7,147 nt of DNA from an uncultured Bacilli bacterium. Lineage in GTDB: Bacteria; Bacillota_I; Bacilli_A; RF39; UBA660. The translations under genes were made by a program, and so were the position numbers. The notes beneath the pieces were generated by a model. It was not told the origin of the DNA and did no database searches. It saw only the letters and a program-made list of their open reading frames with translations. The stretch covers positions 1-7,147 of the forward strand of contig CANQYF010000043.1 of NCBI GenBank assembly GCA_947628075.1, written 5' to 3'. Of the stretch, positions 6,267-7,147 are shown piece by piece (within the stretch, counting starts at the first letter, position 1; the number at the start of each line of letters is the position of its first letter).

Positions 6267-6915
6267 AATTTTTTTTCTTATCTGTTTTTTCTTTTTTTGT
6301 TTTTTTCTTTTTTTCTGTTACTTCTGCTTCCACTACATTATCTTGCACTATAACATTTAATTCTTTAACATTTTCTTCTTCATCATCTTCCTTTATTTTA
6401 ACATTTTTATTATAAATAAAGAAACTAACTAAATCGATAATTGCATAAATTACCATAAATAAACCAATTATTTGTAAAACTAAATTAGATGACATTACTA
6501 CATAAATACCAGCCCCAATAAAGACGATACCAATTACAAGTAAAGTATAGAATTTACTAGTACGATCCGTAGTATAAAAAGTTCTACTTATTTTATTTAA
6601 ACCTTCAATTATCATCCAAGCCCCAAAGACTACTCTTATTAAAAATTCAATCGCAGATGCTAGTACTATAAAAATAATACCTAATACGATCGCTGTGATT
6701 CCGAATGCTATTTCATTTCTATTTACAACACCTAATCTCTTATCTTGAATATAATAATTAACTGATTTATATAAACCAACCACTATTAGAATACCACCTA
6801 ATACATAAGAAATAAATTTAACTACGGCATTAGGATTAGTAAATAATATTAATCCTAAAATAAAAAATAATACAGAACTTAACAAATCACTATAATTTTT
6901 TTTCATATTAACCAC
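6265..6915 (-). CDS. DUF308 / HdeD-like six-helix membrane protein
   Basis: This is an integral membrane protein of the DUF308 (HdeD-related) family, function unknown; HdeD itself is linked to acid stress in enterobacteria, which need not apply here. Six hydrophobic segments are visible at about 11-26, 31-49, 69-87, 89-107, 124-141 and 146-168. They fall into three helical pairs with repeated glycine-rich turns such as YVLGGILIVVGLY and FGAWMIIEGLNKI, typical of DUF308 repeats. The tail from about 175 is cytoplasmic-looking and first acidic (KEDDEEE), then strongly basic (KKKKTKKEKTDKKK), coded by long A runs on the minus strand. The GTG start at 6915 has AAAGG five bases upstream; the in-frame ATG at 6906 is 14 bases from that site and is the alternative. 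No clear promoter was found; the element-like region lies immediately upstream. Confidence 0.85.
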   Translation of the reverse strand: MVNMKKNYSDLLSSVLFFILGLILFTNPNAVVKFISYVLGGILIVVGLYKSVNYYIQDKRLGVVNRNEIAFGITAIVLGIIFIVLASAIEFLIRVVFGAWMIIEGLNKISRTFYTTDRTSKFYTLLVIGIVFIGAGIYVVMSSNLVLQIIGLFMVIYAIIDLVSFFIYNKNVKIKEDDEEENVKELNVIVQDNVVEAEVTEKKKKTKKEKTDKKKN

Positions 6916-6920
6916 ACATT

Positions 6921-6925
6921 CCTTT
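6921..6925 (-). promoter_or_regulatory. Ribosome binding site supporting GTG start of DUF308
   Basis: AAAGG on the minus strand stands five bases before GTG 6915-6913 but 14 bases before the in-frame ATG at 6906-6904. Spacing therefore favours the GTG as initiator. Confidence 0.6.
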
Positions 6926-6928
6926 CAC

Positions 6929-6966
6929 TTTGTTCAAGGCACACATAGTCATGAAACTTGAACAAA
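6929..6966. repeat. Perfect 10-bp inverted repeat
   Basis: TTTGTTCAAG (6929-6938) and CTTGAACAAA (6957-6966) are exact reverse complements around an 18-nt loop. The structure lies upstream of the DUF308 ribosome binding site. It has no U-tract on the minus strand, so it is not a terminator for that direction. It could be the left-end hairpin of the proposed element or an operator or leader hairpin for DUF308. Confidence 0.85.
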
Positions 6967-7073
6967 ATTTATTTTATATTTATAATATCAACCTTGAAGG
7001 AGTGTGTACTACAAAGCACGGTGAGGTGAGTTGCAGACTTCCTGTAACTCTTGGGATTAAATCAGCATTTTAA
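6951..7073 (+). pseudogene. Possible C-terminal remnant of a TnpB-like protein
   Basis: A plus-strand frame is open from 6912 to TAA at 7073; its only ATG is at 6951. From 6951 it encodes 40 residues ending in VSCRLPVTLGIKSAF. The last ~25 codons (from about 6996) lie in the G+C-richer segment and include balanced, non-AT-driven codons. The upstream ~15 codons are AT-rich spacer and probably chance. There is no ribosome binding site before the ATG. The tail is reminiscent of the variable C-terminal tails of IS605-type TnpB proteins, and the hairpins within and after it fit that context, but no catalytic RuvC or zinc-finger part is present. The identity rests on recall of family style and context, not on a domain. 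Confidence 0.3.
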
Positions 7074-7147
7074 CCAGTGCAAATGTGATTATTTCAAGCA
7101 CACATAAGTAGTCCTTTAAGGCTGTAGACTAATCTTTGACTTTAGTT
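7028..7147 (+). ncRNA. Structured RNA, omega-RNA-like right end
   Basis: Three consecutive structures fold on the plus strand. First, GAGTTGCAG (7028-7036) pairs with CTGTAACTC (7042-7050): nine pairs around a 5-nt loop, including one G.U, which would be a C/A mismatch if the other strand were transcribed. Second, AATCA (7060-7064), bulged G7065 and CATTT (7066-7070) pair with AAATGTGATT (7081-7090) around a 10-nt loop. Third, TAGTC (7109-7113) can pair with GACTA (7127-7131), in competition with ACTAA (7128-7132) pairing TTAGT (7142-7146). RNA of this kind, spanning the 3' end of tnpB and the right end, is the guide RNA scaffold of TnpB nucleases. The 3' limit is unknown because the window ends. 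Confidence 0.4.

Larger units (their letters stand above)
6929..7147 (+). mobile_element. Probable IS200/IS605-type element end or remnant (TnpB-associated)
   Basis: The stretch differs from its surroundings: 27 of 60 bases are G/C at 7001-7060. It starts with a perfect 10-bp inverted repeat (TTTGTTCAAG 6929-6938, CTTGAACAAA 6957-6966). It carries the motif TTCAAGGCACACATA (6933-6947) again as TTCAAGCACACATA (7093-7106), and has successive hairpins up to the window edge. Subterminal hairpins instead of terminal inverted repeats, and a structured RNA overlapping the 3' end of a reading frame, are hallmarks of IS200/IS605 TnpB elements. If complete, the left end is near 6929 and the right end near 7140: TTTCAC before the first arm resembles TTTGAC at 7135-7140. 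That would be an element of about 212 bp lacking transposase genes. The boundaries are inference, and the element may continue beyond the window. Confidence 0.45.

Noticed and set aside
6929..6966. Inverted repeat as a transcription terminator
   Set aside because: On the minus strand no U-tract follows the stem, and on the plus strand only mixed A/T sequence follows, with no gene upstream to terminate.
6969..6998. DUF308 promoter in the AT-rich stretch (TTGATA, TATAAA-like hexamers)
   Set aside because: Several TA-rich hexamers occur but none pairs with a -35 at 16-18 nt; chance matches are expected in such sequence.
6951..7073. Short plus-strand frame as an intact small protein gene
   Set aside because: There is no ribosome binding site, the first third is AT-rich spacer, and the frame is open upstream of the ATG; a truncated 3' fragment fits better.
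1..7147. CRISPR array, tRNA or rRNA genes, toxin-antitoxin or defence system
   Set aside because: No regularly spaced repeats, no tRNA cloverleaf or rRNA signature, and none of the six intact proteins belongs to a known defence family.

Overview
The window reads as chromosomal DNA of an AT-rich Bacillota, most likely a Bacilli/Erysipelotrichia-type gut bacterium related to the RF39 group. Support comes from very A/T-biased codons, standard-code use of TGG for Trp with TAA/TAG stops, GGTGA- and AGGAG-type ribosome binding sites, TGn-extended TATAAT promoters and short U-tailed terminators. The lineage is an inference from composition and protein style; no marker gene fixes it.

All six intact genes lie on the minus strand, so transcription runs from high to low coordinates. 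In that order they are a DUF308/HdeD-like membrane protein (6915-6265), a small MscS-type mechanosensitive channel (6220-5417), a DUF362 protein (5401-4514), a HAD-family phosphatase (4425-3787), a cyclophilin-type peptidyl-prolyl isomerase lipoprotein (3787-3152) and UvrA (2963-147). Terminators and promoters divide them into four units: DUF308 alone, mscS-DUF362, HAD-cyclophilin (translationally coupled through a TAATG overlap) and uvrA alone. Each unit ends in a hairpin with a U-tract. Good promoters are visible for HAD-cyclophilin and uvrA; mscS has only an extended -10 lying in the tail of the preceding terminator.

The genes do not form one pathway. They are housekeeping or envelope functions: osmotic-shock relief (MscS), unknown membrane roles (DUF308), small-molecule dephosphorylation (HAD), extracytoplasmic protein folding (cyclophilin lipoprotein), a probable metal- or Fe-S-related protein of unknown role (DUF362), and nucleotide excision repair (UvrA). 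uvrA is not next to uvrB here.

The part least explained by ordinary genes is the right edge, 6929-7147. It is richer in G+C (27 of 60 bases at 7001-7060) and has a perfect 10-bp inverted repeat, a duplicated TTCAAG(G)CACACATA motif and a chain of strong plus-strand RNA hairpins. The hairpins overlap the 3' end of a short plus-strand open frame. This architecture fits the right end of an IS200/IS605-type TnpB element with its omega-RNA-like 3' region, possibly as a truncated or non-autonomous derivative. The first ~100 bases hold no gene; their first 40 bases are unusually G+C-rich and unassigned.
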